A stretch of DNA of 64,000 nt from a bacterium (GCA_018222765.1 JAAEZT010000001.1:19452-83451); one strand, 5' to 3'; positions 19,511-29,264 are shown, numbered from the stretch's first letter. Translations and numbers: made by a program. Notes: generated from the letters alone by a model not told the origin.

Positions 19511-20119
19511 TTATTCCTCCTCTTTCTCCTCAGGGGCATCCTTGTTTATGCGCTCCAGAAGATTTCCGGTGATATCGGTGGCGTCCTTAGAGTAAGAGAG
19601 AATCGGAATTCCGGCCCCACTCGCTCCCGAGCGGTTAAACACAAAGTCATATCCCTCGGCCTTCGCGACTTCCTGAATGATCGCGATGATCTCCTTGCGA
19701 TGCTTGGCGAGCTCCGTGTTGATTTTGTCATTGAAAGCCGCTTGCTTCTGTCTGGCCCAAGCTATCCGTCCCTTTTGAAGGTTATCCGCCTGCTGCTTCT
19801 TAATGGATGCCTCACGGAAAATCTGGCTGCGCTTCTCTGCATTGACAGAGCTTCCTTCCCCGCTTTTACGCAGAGCCTCTGCTTCCTCGTTGAGAGCAGT
19901 GATCTCCTCGACTTTCTTCTTATCGGCATCCTTGAGGCGATCTTCGTATTGCTTGAAGGAATCGCGGGTTATCTGGGTCTTGTAAAAACTACTCACAAGC
20001 CTCTGCATATTTACCGAAGCAATCTTATCGGGCTTACCCTCGCCTTCCTGTGCGAGTGCAGTGGAGCAAATCATAGCGGCGCCGAGAAGAGCGGTAATTG
20101 GCTGGAAAAATTTCATCAC
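19511..20119 (-). CDS. OmpH/Skp-family periplasmic chaperone (paralog 1)
   Basis: Signal peptide; SVNMQRLVSSFYKTQ; coiled-coil; YDFVFNRSGASGAGIPILSYSKDATDIT. Confidence 0.85.
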   Translation of the reverse strand: MMKFFQPITALLGAAMICSTALAQEGEGKPDKIASVNMQRLVSSFYKTQITRDSFKQYEDRLKDADKKKVEEITALNEEAEALRKSGEGSSVNAEKRSQIFREASIKKQQADNLQKGRIAWARQKQAAFNDKINTELAKHRKEIIAIIQEVAKAEGYDFVFNRSGASGAGIPILSYSKDATDITGNLLERINKDAPEEKEEE

Positions 20120-20137
20120 AAGTGGGTGGGTTGAATA

Positions 20138-20764
20138 TTAGTTTGTTTTCTTTTCTTCGGCCGTTTCCGCCGGAGACTCTTTGTTGAGGAGCTTCAGCAA
20201 ATCATCGGTAAGATCTACCTTTTCACGAGCAAAAAGTAAGAACGGGACCTGGGCCGTAGTCAAGCCGGAGCTATCGACGACATAGTCCACATCGGTCGAA
20301 TCCTTGGCATGTGTAGCCACGGTATTGACCACTTCGATCCGGATGTCGTTCATAATACTCGCCATTTTCTGGTTCAAGGCGTTCCCTCGCCGCTTCAGGA
20401 ACTCATCCCGCTCCTTGCCCAAGGCCTTAATTTTGGCATCGTAAAGCCTCAATTTTTCCAGGCTGGCCCTCCGCTTGGCTTCCGCCAGTGATGGATCACG
20501 AAGCTCGGCATCCAACAGCTTCATCTCATCATTCATGGCTTTGATCGCCACGATTCGCTCCTGATCGTCCTTTTTGATTTCCTCCCGCTCGATATCCTCT
20601 TCAGCCATGACCGCTTTGGTCAAATGATACTCCGTCAGCAACTTCGCCATGTTGACCGTGCCCAACTTCATCTTGGGGTCGGCACTCGCGGTCAAAGGCA
20701 ATAAAAGCAAGGCGGCGAGGGCGGCCAGCGCCGTCAGTCGGGTCGAAAATTGGTATTGTTTCAT
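20138..20764 (-). CDS. OmpH/Skp-family periplasmic chaperone (paralog 2)
   Basis: Signal peptide; TVNMAKLLTEYHLTKAV; VDYVVDSSGLTTAQVPFLLFAREKVDLT. Confidence 0.85.
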   Translation of the reverse strand: MKQYQFSTRLTALAALAALLLLPLTASADPKMKLGTVNMAKLLTEYHLTKAVMAEEDIEREEIKKDDQERIVAIKAMNDEMKLLDAELRDPSLAEAKRRASLEKLRLYDAKIKALGKERDEFLKRRGNALNQKMASIMNDIRIEVVNTVATHAKDSTDVDYVVDSSGLTTAQVPFLLFAREKVDLTDDLLKLLNKESPAETAEEKKTN

Positions 20765-20812
20765 GATCAGTAGGCAAAAAATTGAATCAGTTGGTCGGCC
20801 TGACGGAAGGTC

Positions 20813-21847
20813 TCATTCTCCAATGAGTTCATCCAGCTTCTTTTTTAGCTCACGCACTTCGGCCAGGAGTTTGGGAACGCGGGGCATCGCGGCCATCTTT
20901 TTTTGCTCGTCAGCCATTGGTCTCGCTGGCGAGCCCATATAAACACCGGGCTTTTTTAGACTCTTCATCGCCGCTGTTCGGGTCGCGAGAACCACTTGGT
21001 CGCCAATTTCGATATGCCCAACCACTCCCGCCTGGGCTGCCATGGTAACATAATTTCCTATTTTGGTGCTCCCGGCAATACCGCTCTGGGCCACAATCAA
21101 GGTGTGCTTGCCAATTTTTACGTTGTGGGCGATTTGCACGAGATTATCGATTTTGGTCCCCTCCCCAATCAAGGTGCGCCCAAACCGCGCCCGATCAATG
21201 CAGCTGTTAGCCCCGACTTCTACATCATCCTCGAGTTCGACAATGCCAACCTGGGGAACTTTATGATGGCGCCCCTCCACGAGCTCGAAACCATATCCAT
21301 CTGAGCCGATCACCACACCGGGTTGCAGAGTAACGCGATTACCGAGAATACACTCCTCCCGTACGGTGGTATTGGGGTGGAGCAGGCAATCTTCTCCAAT
21401 CACGGACTTTCGTCCCACCACGCAACCCGCTCCAATGACAGTACCCTTGCCGACTTTGGCCCCACTCTCAATCACCGCCCCTGCGCTAATCATCACCGCG
21501 GCCGGATCGACCTCCGCATCGTCGGCAACATGAGCACCCGAAGAAATTCCGGGGACAAAGTGCCGCGCCGCCGCCTGGAAATGATCAATAATTTTACTAA
21601 AAGCGGCCGAAGGATTTTCCACCTTAATCAAGGCGCAACCGTCTGGCACCTCCCACTCACCCTCGGCAACAAGCACGGCTCCAGCCCGAGTATCGGGCAG
21701 TTGCGATTGATAACGGGGATTTCCGAGAAAACTGATGTCATCCGGACCCGCTTCATCCAGAGAAGAGATCCCCATAAATGAAACGACCCGCTGATCTTCG
21801 CAAGGAACACCAACGAGTTCGTGGAGCTGTTTCCAACTGAGGGACAC
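20813..21847 (-). CDS. lpxD: UDP-3-O-(3-hydroxymyristoyl)glucosamine N-acyltransferase
   Basis: Left-handed beta-helix hexapeptides; VIGSDGYGFELVEGRHHKVPQVGIVELEDDVEVGANSCIDRARFG; QIAHNVKIGKHTLIVAQSGIAGSTKIG. Confidence 0.95.
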   Translation of the reverse strand: MSLSWKQLHELVGVPCEDQRVVSFMGISSLDEAGPDDISFLGNPRYQSQLPDTRAGAVLVAEGEWEVPDGCALIKVENPSAAFSKIIDHFQAAARHFVPGISSGAHVADDAEVDPAAVMISAGAVIESGAKVGKGTVIGAGCVVGRKSVIGEDCLLHPNTTVREECILGNRVTLQPGVVIGSDGYGFELVEGRHHKVPQVGIVELEDDVEVGANSCIDRARFGRTLIGEGTKIDNLVQIAHNVKIGKHTLIVAQSGIAGSTKIGNYVTMAAQAGVVGHIEIGDQVVLATRTAAMKSLKKPGVYMGSPARPMADEQKKMAAMPRVPKLLAEVRELKKKLDELIGE

Positions 21848-21859
21848 TTGAAAAAAGGA

Positions 21860-22450
21860 TTATTCGCCGTCTTTGGGATCTTCCGGAGCATCTTGGTTAA
21901 TCTCCTCCAAAAGAGAATCAGTCAGATCCGTGGTATCACGGGCATGTAACACAAAGGGAATTCCCTGATTGCTGTTTCCCGACTGATCGAAAATGTAATC
22001 AAAGTTACCGGCTTTGGCTCGTTCGCTGACGACGCGCTGGATTTTCACGAGAATAGCACGCATCTGTTTGGTCATTTTCTCACTCAGAGCACGATTACGG
22101 CGCTCCAGAAATTCGGAACGCTCACGCTCCTTGTGAATACCGTCCTGGCTCAGGTCACTGGCCTCCTGACGCAAATCCTGCCTTTTTTTGTCACCGAGCT
22201 CCTTGTCTTTCAACTGCTCACGGATCTTCTGCAGAGAATCGTCAATATCGCGGATATCCTTGAGACGGAGGTTGTTGTCTTTCTGAATACGGGCGCGCTC
22301 AATGTTGATGTCACGCTGGACCGAACTAGTCTTGTGATACTCATTAAAAAGCCGCTCCATATTGACAGTGGCAATTTTAAGACGCTGGGCATTGGCTCCG
22401 CTCTGGAGCATCAAAAAACCGGCAAGAAGGGCAAAGAAACGGATTTTCAT
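21860..22450 (-). CDS. OmpH/Skp-family periplasmic chaperone (paralog 3)
   Basis: TVNMERLFNEYHKTSSV; FDYIFDQSGNSNQGIPFVLHARDTTDLT; signal peptide. Confidence 0.87.
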   Translation of the reverse strand: MKIRFFALLAGFLMLQSGANAQRLKIATVNMERLFNEYHKTSSVQRDINIERARIQKDNNLRLKDIRDIDDSLQKIREQLKDKELGDKKRQDLRQEASDLSQDGIHKERERSEFLERRNRALSEKMTKQMRAILVKIQRVVSERAKAGNFDYIFDQSGNSNQGIPFVLHARDTTDLTDSLLEEINQDAPEDPKDGE

Positions 22451-22623
22451 AAAGTATATTCGTTAGGGGTGTTGGCTGACTATGGTTTTGAGAATTTCAG
22501 GAGTCAATCACGCGATTAAATTTCGTATCGGTAAAAAACTGAAGAACAAGAGATGGGCTCTTCACCCCACTTGGCAAGGACCAAGCTTGAAAAAAATAGC
22601 CCGAGGCCACATGACTGTCCGCG

Positions 22624-23487
22624 ATGATCCGCCGCTACCACGATGTTTCCTCGGTTCGGGAAGCTCTTTCGACCGCTCCGCGTCCCCTGGCGCTCGTCCC
22701 TACAATGGGAGCGCTCCACGAGGGACACCTCGCCCTGCTCCGTGCGGCGCGTGCAAAAGTCGGCCCCCGGGGCACGGTCGCGATCTCGATTTTCGTCAAT
22801 CCAATCCAGTTCGACCGCTCCGAGGACCTCCTTAATTACCCCAAAACTCTTGAGAACGACCTCACAGCCTGCGAAGCCGAAGGCGTCGATCTCAGCTTTA
22901 TCCCCAATGCCGACGAACTCTATCTCCCCGATCGCTCCATTCTCGTCACGGAATCCCTCCTCACCAAACACCTCTGCGGAGCCACCCGCCCCGGGCATTT
23001 CGACGGCGTTCTCACCGTCGTCCTGAAATTGTTCAACATCCTCCAACCCGACTGTGCCATTTTCGGAAAAAAAGATTTTCAGCAACTCGCCCTCATCAAT
23101 CGCATGGTCCGCGATCTGGACGTTCCGGTCGAAATTATCGGCCACCCGACCGTCCGCGAACCCGACGGGCTCGCCCTTTCTTCCCGAAATCGTAAACTTA
23201 CTCCAGAACACCGCGCCGACGCTCCGCGCATCCAACGCGCTCTTTCCGCAGCCCAAGATCTCGTTCCGACCGGCGAACAATCTCCCGCGGTTTATCTCGA
23301 CGCCGCAAAATCCCATCTTCTTAGCAATGCCCCGGCTGACTTCTCCCTCGACTACCTCGAGCTTGTCGACTCGGTCTCCCTGCAACCCATCGCCAAGCTC
23401 ACCGAACCCGCCACTCTGGCGACAGCGTGTTTTTACGGCCAGGTTCGTCTGATCGATCATACTGAGATTGTCCCAATCATGTCCTGA
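22624..23487 (+). CDS. panC: Pantothenate synthetase
   Basis: [56 protein letters not shown]. Confidence 0.97.
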   Translation: MIRRYHDVSSVREALSTAPRPLALVPTMGALHEGHLALLRAARAKVGPRGTVAISIFVNPIQFDRSEDLLNYPKTLENDLTACEAEGVDLSFIPNADELYLPDRSILVTESLLTKHLCGATRPGHFDGVLTVVLKLFNILQPDCAIFGKKDFQQLALINRMVRDLDVPVEIIGHPTVREPDGLALSSRNRKLTPEHRADAPRIQRALSAAQDLVPTGEQSPAVYLDAAKSHLLSNAPADFSLDYLELVDSVSLQPIAKLTEPATLATACFYGQVRLIDHTEIVPIMS

Positions 23488-23569
23488 GACTCCTCAAAGC
23501 GACATTTGCTCAAAAAAAGTTCCCACTTCTCCGCTTTCCCTCTTCCATCCCAGTCATCATAAATCACTC

Positions 23570-24568
23570 ATGAAAATCGCCATCAACGGTTTTGGCCGCA
23601 TCGGCCGCCTCGTTCTCCGCGCCGCCTTCGATAACCCCGACTTGGAATTCGTACGCCTCAACGACTCCAAAGCCAATGCCGAAACCGCCGCCCACCTCCT
23701 CGAATTCGACACCGTCCACGGCCGCTGGGATCGCGACGTTTCCCACACCGACGACACCGTCCTCATCGACGGACAATCGCTCGCCTACACTTCCGAGGAC
23801 CATCCTTCCAAAATCGACTGGGCTGGTATCGACATCGTCCTCGAATGCTCCGGCGCCTTCCGCGACACCCAAAGCCTCCAAACCTACCTCGATGCCGGCG
23901 TCAAAAAAGTCATCGTCGCCGCCCCCGTCAAAGAAGGCGTCCTCAACATCGTCATGGGCTGCAACGACGAACTCTACAACCCCGCCACTGATCACCTCAT
24001 CACCAACGCCTCTTGCACCACCAACTGCATCGCGCCCGTCATCAAGGTGATCCACGAGACTTTCGGCCTCAAACACGGCATGCTCACCACTCTGCATGAC
24101 CTCACCAATACCCAGACCATCGTCGACGCTCCCCACAAAGACCTCCGCCGTGCCCGCTCGGCCGTCAACTCCCTCATCCCCACCACCACCGGATCGGCCA
24201 CCGCCGTCACCATGATCTTCCCCGAACTTAAAGGCCGCCTCAACGGCGTCGCCGTCCGGGTCCCCCTCCTCAACGCCTCCCTCACCGACCTCGTCCTCGA
24301 ACTCGAAAAAGAAGTCACCGTCGCCGAAGTCAACGCCGCCCTCAAAGCAGCTGCCGATGGCTCTCTTAAAGGAATCCTCGGCTATGAAGAAAAACCCCTC
24401 GTCTCCGCAGACTACACCAACGACTCCCGTTCCGGCATCATCGACGCCAAAAGCACCATGGTCGTCAACGGCACCCAACTTAAACTCCTCGTGTGGTATG
24501 ACAACGAATGGGGCTACTCCGTTCGGATGGCCGAGTTAACCCGAAAAGTCGCCAGCTTTCTCAAGTAG
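23570..24568 (+). CDS. gap: Glyceraldehyde-3-phosphate dehydrogenase, ArsJ-associated type
   Basis: [72 protein letters not shown]; followed by arsJ. Start at internal Met (ORF starts 23468). Confidence 0.93.
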   Translation: MKIAINGFGRIGRLVLRAAFDNPDLEFVRLNDSKANAETAAHLLEFDTVHGRWDRDVSHTDDTVLIDGQSLAYTSEDHPSKIDWAGIDIVLECSGAFRDTQSLQTYLDAGVKKVIVAAPVKEGVLNIVMGCNDELYNPATDHLITNASCTTNCIAPVIKVIHETFGLKHGMLTTLHDLTNTQTIVDAPHKDLRRARSAVNSLIPTTTGSATAVTMIFPELKGRLNGVAVRVPLLNASLTDLVLELEKEVTVAEVNAALKAAADGSLKGILGYEEKPLVSADYTNDSRSGIIDAKSTMVVNGTQLKLLVWYDNEWGYSVRMAELTRKVASFLK

Positions 24569-24679
24569 CAAGACCATCGCCTATTTCCTTTTAACCGACC
24601 CCCCACGAAGAAAGCTAATCACTCAAAGCCAACCGCAAAAAGCCAGCACCTCAAACCCCATCGCGCCATATCACCCCAA

Positions 24680-25891
24680 ATGAATCAAAAGGCCTACACC
24701 ATCGTCACCGCCGCCTATTGGGGATTCACCCTGACGGACGGCGCGCTGCGTATGCTCGTGCTCCTCTATTTCCATGGCCAGGGCATGGATCCGGTCAGAC
24801 TCGCCTTCCTCTTTCTCCTCTACGAATTCTGCGGCATCCTCACCAATCTCCTCGGCGGATGGTGGGCCTCCCGAACCGGCCTCAAGCGCACTCTCACCGG
24901 CGGACTCCTTTTACAAGTCGTCGCCCTCTCCGCTCTCGCTTTCGTCAATCTCGAGTGGGTCCCATGGTTGGTCATCGCCTACATCATGTCGACGCAAGCC
25001 CTTTCCGGCATCGCCAAAGACCTGACCAAGATGTCCGCCAAGAGCGCAGTCAAAGTCCTCGTCCCAAAATCCACTTCCAGCGAACAACAAGAACGCGGCC
25101 TCATGAAATGGGTCGCCATCCTCACCGGATCTAAAAACGCCCTCAAAGGCGTGGGCTTTTTCCTCGGCGGCTTCCTCCTCACCGTCTTCGGATTCCAGGG
25201 CGCCCTCTGGGTCATGGCCGGGGCCCTTTTCCTCGTCTTCCTCCTCGCCCACTTCTGTATCCAAGGTGATCTCGGCAAAGCCAAGAAGAAGGTCAAATTT
25301 ACCGAACTTTTCTCCAAGTCCCCCGAAATCAACCGCCTCTCCGCCGCCCGCCTCTTTCTCTTCGCGGCCCGCGATGTTTGGTTCGTCGTCGGCCTTCCCG
25401 TCTTTCTCAAATCCCAACTTGAATGGTCCTTCAACCAGGTCGGAGCCTTCATGGCGATCTGGGTTATCGGCTACGGCATCGTCCAGGCCAGCGCGCCCAA
25501 GTTCGTCAAAAAAAGCGGAGCAGCCCACGCCTCGAAAGCCGCCTTCGTTTGGGGACTCATCCTCACCCTCATCGCCGTCACGATTGCCCTCCTGGTTCAA
25601 ATCGATCAATTCGTCCTCTACGCCGTCCTCGGCGGCCTTCTTATCTACGGCATCATTTTCGCCATTAATTCCGCTCTCCATTCCTACCTTATCCTCGCCT
25701 TCACCGACGACGACCAGGTCTCGCTCAACGTCGGCTTTTACTACATGGCCAACGCCTGCGGCCGACTCCTCGGCACCCTCGCCTCCGGCCTCTCCTACCA
25801 CTACGGTGGACTACCAGCCTGCCTCTGGGTCAGCGCCGCCATGCTCGCCGCAACTTCCTACATCACCATTCGACTTCCGCGCAATTTGTGA
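24680..25891 (+). CDS. arsJ: Organoarsenical efflux MFS transporter ArsJ
   Basis: FTLTDGALRMLVLLYFHGQG; LSGIAKDLTKMSAKSAVKVLVP; VAILTGSKNALKGVGFFLGG; LSAARLFLFAARDVWFVVGLPVFL; WVIGYGIVQASAP; next to GAPDH. Confidence 0.9.
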   Translation: MNQKAYTIVTAAYWGFTLTDGALRMLVLLYFHGQGMDPVRLAFLFLLYEFCGILTNLLGGWWASRTGLKRTLTGGLLLQVVALSALAFVNLEWVPWLVIAYIMSTQALSGIAKDLTKMSAKSAVKVLVPKSTSSEQQERGLMKWVAILTGSKNALKGVGFFLGGFLLTVFGFQGALWVMAGALFLVFLLAHFCIQGDLGKAKKKVKFTELFSKSPEINRLSAARLFLFAARDVWFVVGLPVFLKSQLEWSFNQVGAFMAIWVIGYGIVQASAPKFVKKSGAAHASKAAFVWGLILTLIAVTIALLVQIDQFVLYAVLGGLLIYGIIFAINSALHSYLILAFTDDDQVSLNVGFYYMANACGRLLGTLASGLSYHYGGLPACLWVSAAMLAATSYITIRLPRNL

Positions 25892-26514
25892 AAATCATCC
25901 ATCAGGACTCCGACATCGTTGTTGTTGAAAAAGAGAGCGGACTCCTCTCGGTCCCCGGACGGGGCCCCGAAAAACTCGACTCAGTCGTTCACCGTATCCG
26001 CCAACTCATCCCGGAGTGTATTTCCCACCCGGCCGCACACCGTCTCGACATGGATACTTCCGGCCTCATGGTTCTCGGTCTCACCGCCGATGCCCATCGC
26101 CATCTCTCGATCCAATTTCAAGATCGCACCGTTAAAAAGAACTATCTCGCTCTCCTCGACGGAATCCTCGCCAAGGACGAAGGAACGATCACCCTCCCTT
26201 TCCGTCTCGATATCGACAATCGCCCATACCAAATCTACGACGAAGTCCACGGCAAGATCGGCACCACCGAGTGGAAGAAGGTCTGTATCGAAGACAATCA
26301 CACCCGCATCGCCTTCCACCCCATTACCGGACGCACCCACCAACTCCGCGTCCACTCGGCCCACCCCAAAGGCCTCGGCATTCCCATTGTGGGGGACAAC
26401 CTCTATGGGAACGGCACTGGCTTCGGTCAACTCAAACTCCACGCCGCCGACCTCGCCTTCACCCATCCCACCACCGGTGAAGCCCTCAGCTTCGCCACCC
26501 CGCCACCATTCTAG
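25888..26514 (+). CDS. RluA-family pseudouridine synthase
   Basis: HRLDMDTSGLMVLG catalytic motif; ITGRTHQLRVHSAHPKGLGIPIVGDNLYG; GTG start overlapping the arsJ stop by 4 bp. Confidence 0.9.
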   Translation: MKIIHQDSDIVVVEKESGLLSVPGRGPEKLDSVVHRIRQLIPECISHPAAHRLDMDTSGLMVLGLTADAHRHLSIQFQDRTVKKNYLALLDGILAKDEGTITLPFRLDIDNRPYQIYDEVHGKIGTTEWKKVCIEDNHTRIAFHPITGRTHQLRVHSAHPKGLGIPIVGDNLYGNGTGFGQLKLHAADLAFTHPTTGEALSFATPPPF

Positions 26515-26562
26515 TCGCGCCTTGCCGAGGAAAAGACCGCGATTTGACCTGCGCCAAAATCG

Positions 26563-26602
26563 TGTGACATCTTGTCCCATCATGCGTCAATTTGTGTCAA
26601 AT
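26563..26602. promoter_or_regulatory. Four in-phase 10-bp units each starting TG-N3-CA, upstream of hsp20 pair
   Basis: TGTGACATCT TGTCCCATCA TGCGTCAATT TGTGTCAAAT: positions 1, 2, 6 and 7 invariant (T, G, C, A). Confidence 0.4.
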
Positions 26603-26730
26603 TTTCACTATGATCAATCCTCACGAATCGCAAAAACTCTATTATCTATCTGCATTACAGCCGATTTCACACCACTTGGCGCACAAGCTGCCATAGAAAG
26701 CAGATGTTAACCAAAAACCATCAAACCAAA

Positions 26731-27120
26731 ATGACTCTGACAAACCGTATCCCAAACCGCCTCTTCGGAAATCTCGACGAATTCTTCAATCAAGCTTTCC
26801 GCAGCTTCGGACCAAATCCCGTCTCCCGCGTCCCTGACTCATACCGCTACGAGACCGACAAACACTATCGCCTCCGCCTCGATCTTCCCGGCTTCACCAA
26901 AAAGGAGATCAAGCTCACTCTCGAAGACGGCCAGCTCAAGATCAGCGCAAAAACCGAAAGCGAAGACGCCTTCCGCTCTGATTTTGATCGCGTGTTTGAT
27001 CTTCCCGATGACGCCAACGCCGGGGAAGTCACCGCCAAACTCGAAGACGGCGTGCTCGACCTCGTGATCAACAAAGTGGCCGAAAGCGTGCCGGCTGTCC
27101 GAACCATCAAAATTAAGTAA
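26731..27120 (+). CDS. Small heat shock protein Hsp20 family (1)
   Basis: YRLRLDLPGFTKKEIKLTLEDGQLKISAKTE; AKLEDGVLDLVINK; start at internal Met (ORF starts 26704). Confidence 0.92.
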   Translation: MTLTNRIPNRLFGNLDEFFNQAFRSFGPNPVSRVPDSYRYETDKHYRLRLDLPGFTKKEIKLTLEDGQLKISAKTESEDAFRSDFDRVFDLPDDANAGEVTAKLEDGVLDLVINKVAESVPAVRTIKIK

Positions 27121-27132
27121 CCAGCCAGAATC

Positions 27133-27474
27133 ATGAACGAAATCATTACCAACGAATCAACCGTGACCTTTAGACCTCCATTCAAAACCCACAAGACCGA
27201 TAAGGGAATCGATCTCACCGTCGCTCTTCCTGGAGTATCCAAAGACAAGCTCGGCGTCAACGCGGAGGGGCAACTCCTCACCATCAACGGTGAACGAAGC
27301 AATCCCGGGGGAGTCGGCTCCCACGAAGCACGACGCTACGAACTGAAACTGCAACTTCACGAAGACTTGGACACCAACAAGATCACCGCGAAATACCAAA
27401 ACGGAGTGCTCACTCTGGGTCTTCAAAAGCGAGAGGAACTCGCCCCGAAGAAAATCAACATCCTCGCGAATTAA
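27133..27474 (+). CDS. Small heat shock protein Hsp20 family (2)
   Basis: IDLTVALPGVSKDKLGVNAEGQLLTINGERS; AKYQNGVLTLGLQKREELAPKKINI. Confidence 0.9.
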   Translation: MNEIITNESTVTFRPPFKTHKTDKGIDLTVALPGVSKDKLGVNAEGQLLTINGERSNPGGVGSHEARRYELKLQLHEDLDTNKITAKYQNGVLTLGLQKREELAPKKINILAN

Positions 27475-27493
27475 AATTTGATTGTGTGTGAAG

Positions 27494-27523
27494 AACGGCG
27501 ATCCCGGAAGGGGTCGCCGTTTT
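27494..27523. terminator. Terminator hairpin after hsp20 pair
   Basis: AACGGCGATCCC-ggaa-GGGGTCGCCGTTtt: 12-bp stem with one wobble and T run; lies between convergent genes. Confidence 0.8.
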
Positions 27524-27524
27524 G

Positions 27525-28652
27525 CTATCCCTTGCTAGCCACGGGAGGATTCGCTTTGATAAATTCCACGATCTCGTCGACCTCATCACTCAGGTGAAGA
27601 TACCTCTCGTAATCCCTTCCCTCCGCCAGATTTTTGAGACACTCCCAGAGCATCGTGTCTTTGGTGTATCGCTTCGTCCCCAGGAAAACCATCGGGCTGA
27701 TTTCCCCAAAAGTCGCGTAATGGTTCTGACACGCATCCTGGAAAATCTCTTGCGTCGTTCCGCCACTCCCCGGCGCAAAGACGATTCCATGCCTCGCGAT
27801 CGCGAGCAGACCGTCTTCACGAATGCTATTGGAAAAATACTTCGCAACATAAGTTGAAAACATATTTGTCGGTTCGTGCCCGTAGAACCAGGTCGGCACC
27901 GCCAGACTGGAATGCCCGGTGGGATAACGATCAATCACCTTTTGCGCAGCCTCGATATACCCGTCGTTGTCATACCTTGGCGATACTTCCAACGCCTTCA
28001 AGACCGCATCCAATTCCCCTTCACTCAAATCGGCAAGATAAGCTCCCAGATTCGCCGCTTCCATCATTCCGGGACCACCGCCACTCGCAATAAAGTATCC
28101 GGCCTTCGTCAGTCGACGCGTCAAATGCGCCACCTTTTTGAACGACTCGTCATCACGCCCCGTCCCGTGCCCTCCCATCACGGCGACCACTCTCTTCCTC
28201 CCATCCTTTTCAATCCGCCCCTCAAGCAAATCCGTGAGCCCGTCGTCAATAGCATGATCGTGCAATCGCTCCGCCAGAGCCTCTACGATATCAGGATCCT
28301 TCTTCCCGTGCTTCACAAAGTGATCATAGATCTCTTTATCCACACTCCGGTCTTCCTCCTTGGTCCAACCCTCCATCAACTCCTCCCTCGTATACAACTC
28401 CGGCCGATAAGGATTAAAAGGCAGCTCCTTGAACTCGGGAAAAACCAAGGCACCCCTCCCCTGCAAATCACAAATCGAAAGTTCCTCCGGAAACTGACAT
28501 CCCAGAAAGATTGCTCCCTCACACTCCAACCCCTCCCAATCAATTCCCGCCTCCCGCAAATCCAGACCCTGCACCACCGAGCAGTTCAAATTCACCACTC
28601 CGCCTTCCAGCCGCTTCAAGGAATCAATCTCACGAAAAATCGAACATTTCAT
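27525..28652 (-). CDS. LOG-family Rossmann-fold protein with N-terminal pentapeptide-like segment
   Basis: ASGGGPGMMEAANLGAYLA; FAPGSGGTTQEIFQDACQNHYATFG; N-term VVNLNCSVVQGLDLREAGIDWEGLECEGAIFLGCQF. Confidence 0.82.
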   Translation of the reverse strand: MKCSIFREIDSLKRLEGGVVNLNCSVVQGLDLREAGIDWEGLECEGAIFLGCQFPEELSICDLQGRGALVFPEFKELPFNPYRPELYTREELMEGWTKEEDRSVDKEIYDHFVKHGKKDPDIVEALAERLHDHAIDDGLTDLLEGRIEKDGRKRVVAVMGGHGTGRDDESFKKVAHLTRRLTKAGYFIASGGGPGMMEAANLGAYLADLSEGELDAVLKALEVSPRYDNDGYIEAAQKVIDRYPTGHSSLAVPTWFYGHEPTNMFSTYVAKYFSNSIREDGLLAIARHGIVFAPGSGGTTQEIFQDACQNHYATFGEISPMVFLGTKRYTKDTMLWECLKNLAEGRDYERYLHLSDEVDEIVEFIKANPPVASKG

Positions 28653-28724
28653 GGCAACAAGCTAAGTCAGCGAATCCCGAACTTCCAGCCCAACAAAAAT
28701 TAACGCAGACGCGCGGACAGAAAA

Positions 28725-29264
28725 TCACCCAATCACCGACTCTTTCAACACCCCTACATACGGCAGGTTCCGATACTTCCCGTCGTAATCCAATCCATAC
28801 CCCACCACGAATTCATCTCCGATTTCAAAAGCCGAATAGTCCGCCTCTCCTTCCGCCGCTCTCTCTTTATCCTTCGTCAGCAAGACACAAGTCTTCACCT
28901 TCCGAGCGCCCATCTCATAAAGCTTCTCCGACACCGCCGCCAAGGTTCGCCCGGTATCTAAAATATCATCCAGCACCAAAACGCTCCGCCCCTTAACCTC
29001 GGGAAGCTTAACATCCAAAAAATCTACCTGCCCCGAACTCTCCGTCCCCCCATGATAGCTCGCTACATTCAAGCACTCGATCTCCAGCCGTAAGGGCACC
29101 CGCCGCAACAGGTCCGCCATAAACACCAAAGCCCCCTTCAAAATTCCCACCACCTGCAAGGAATCCTCTCTCGCAAAGTCCGCCCGAATCCGCTCCGCGA
29201 TCACATCCAACCGCCGCTCGATCACTTCCTCCGCAATCAAGACCTTCTCAATATCCTCGTTCAT
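28725..29264 (-). CDS. hpt: Hypoxanthine phosphoribosyltransferase
   Basis: VVGILKGALVFMADLLRRV; SVLVLDDILDTGRTLAAV; VVGYGLDYDGKYRNLPYVGVL; start at internal MNEDIEK (ORF starts 29318). Confidence 0.93.
   Translation of the reverse strand: MNEDIEKVLIAEEVIERRLDVIAERIRADFAREDSLQVVGILKGALVFMADLLRRVPLRLEIECLNVASYHGGTESSGQVDFLDVKLPEVKGRSVLVLDDILDTGRTLAAVSEKLYEMGARKVKTCVLLTKDKERAAEGEADYSAFEIGDEFVVGYGLDYDGKYRNLPYVGVLKESVIG

Noticed and set aside
22516-23460. 314-aa minus-strand ORF
   Set aside because: Antisense to panC.
23564-24478. 304-aa minus-strand ORF
   Set aside because: Antisense to the strongly supported gap gene; Gly/Asp/Val-rich shadow typical of high-GC coding DNA.
24911-25801. 296-aa minus-strand ORF
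   Set aside because: Antisense to arsJ; acidic low-complexity translation.
25919-26710. 263-aa plus-strand ORF
   Set aside because: Out-of-frame overlap with the RluA-family gene; Ser/Pro/Arg-rich shadow.
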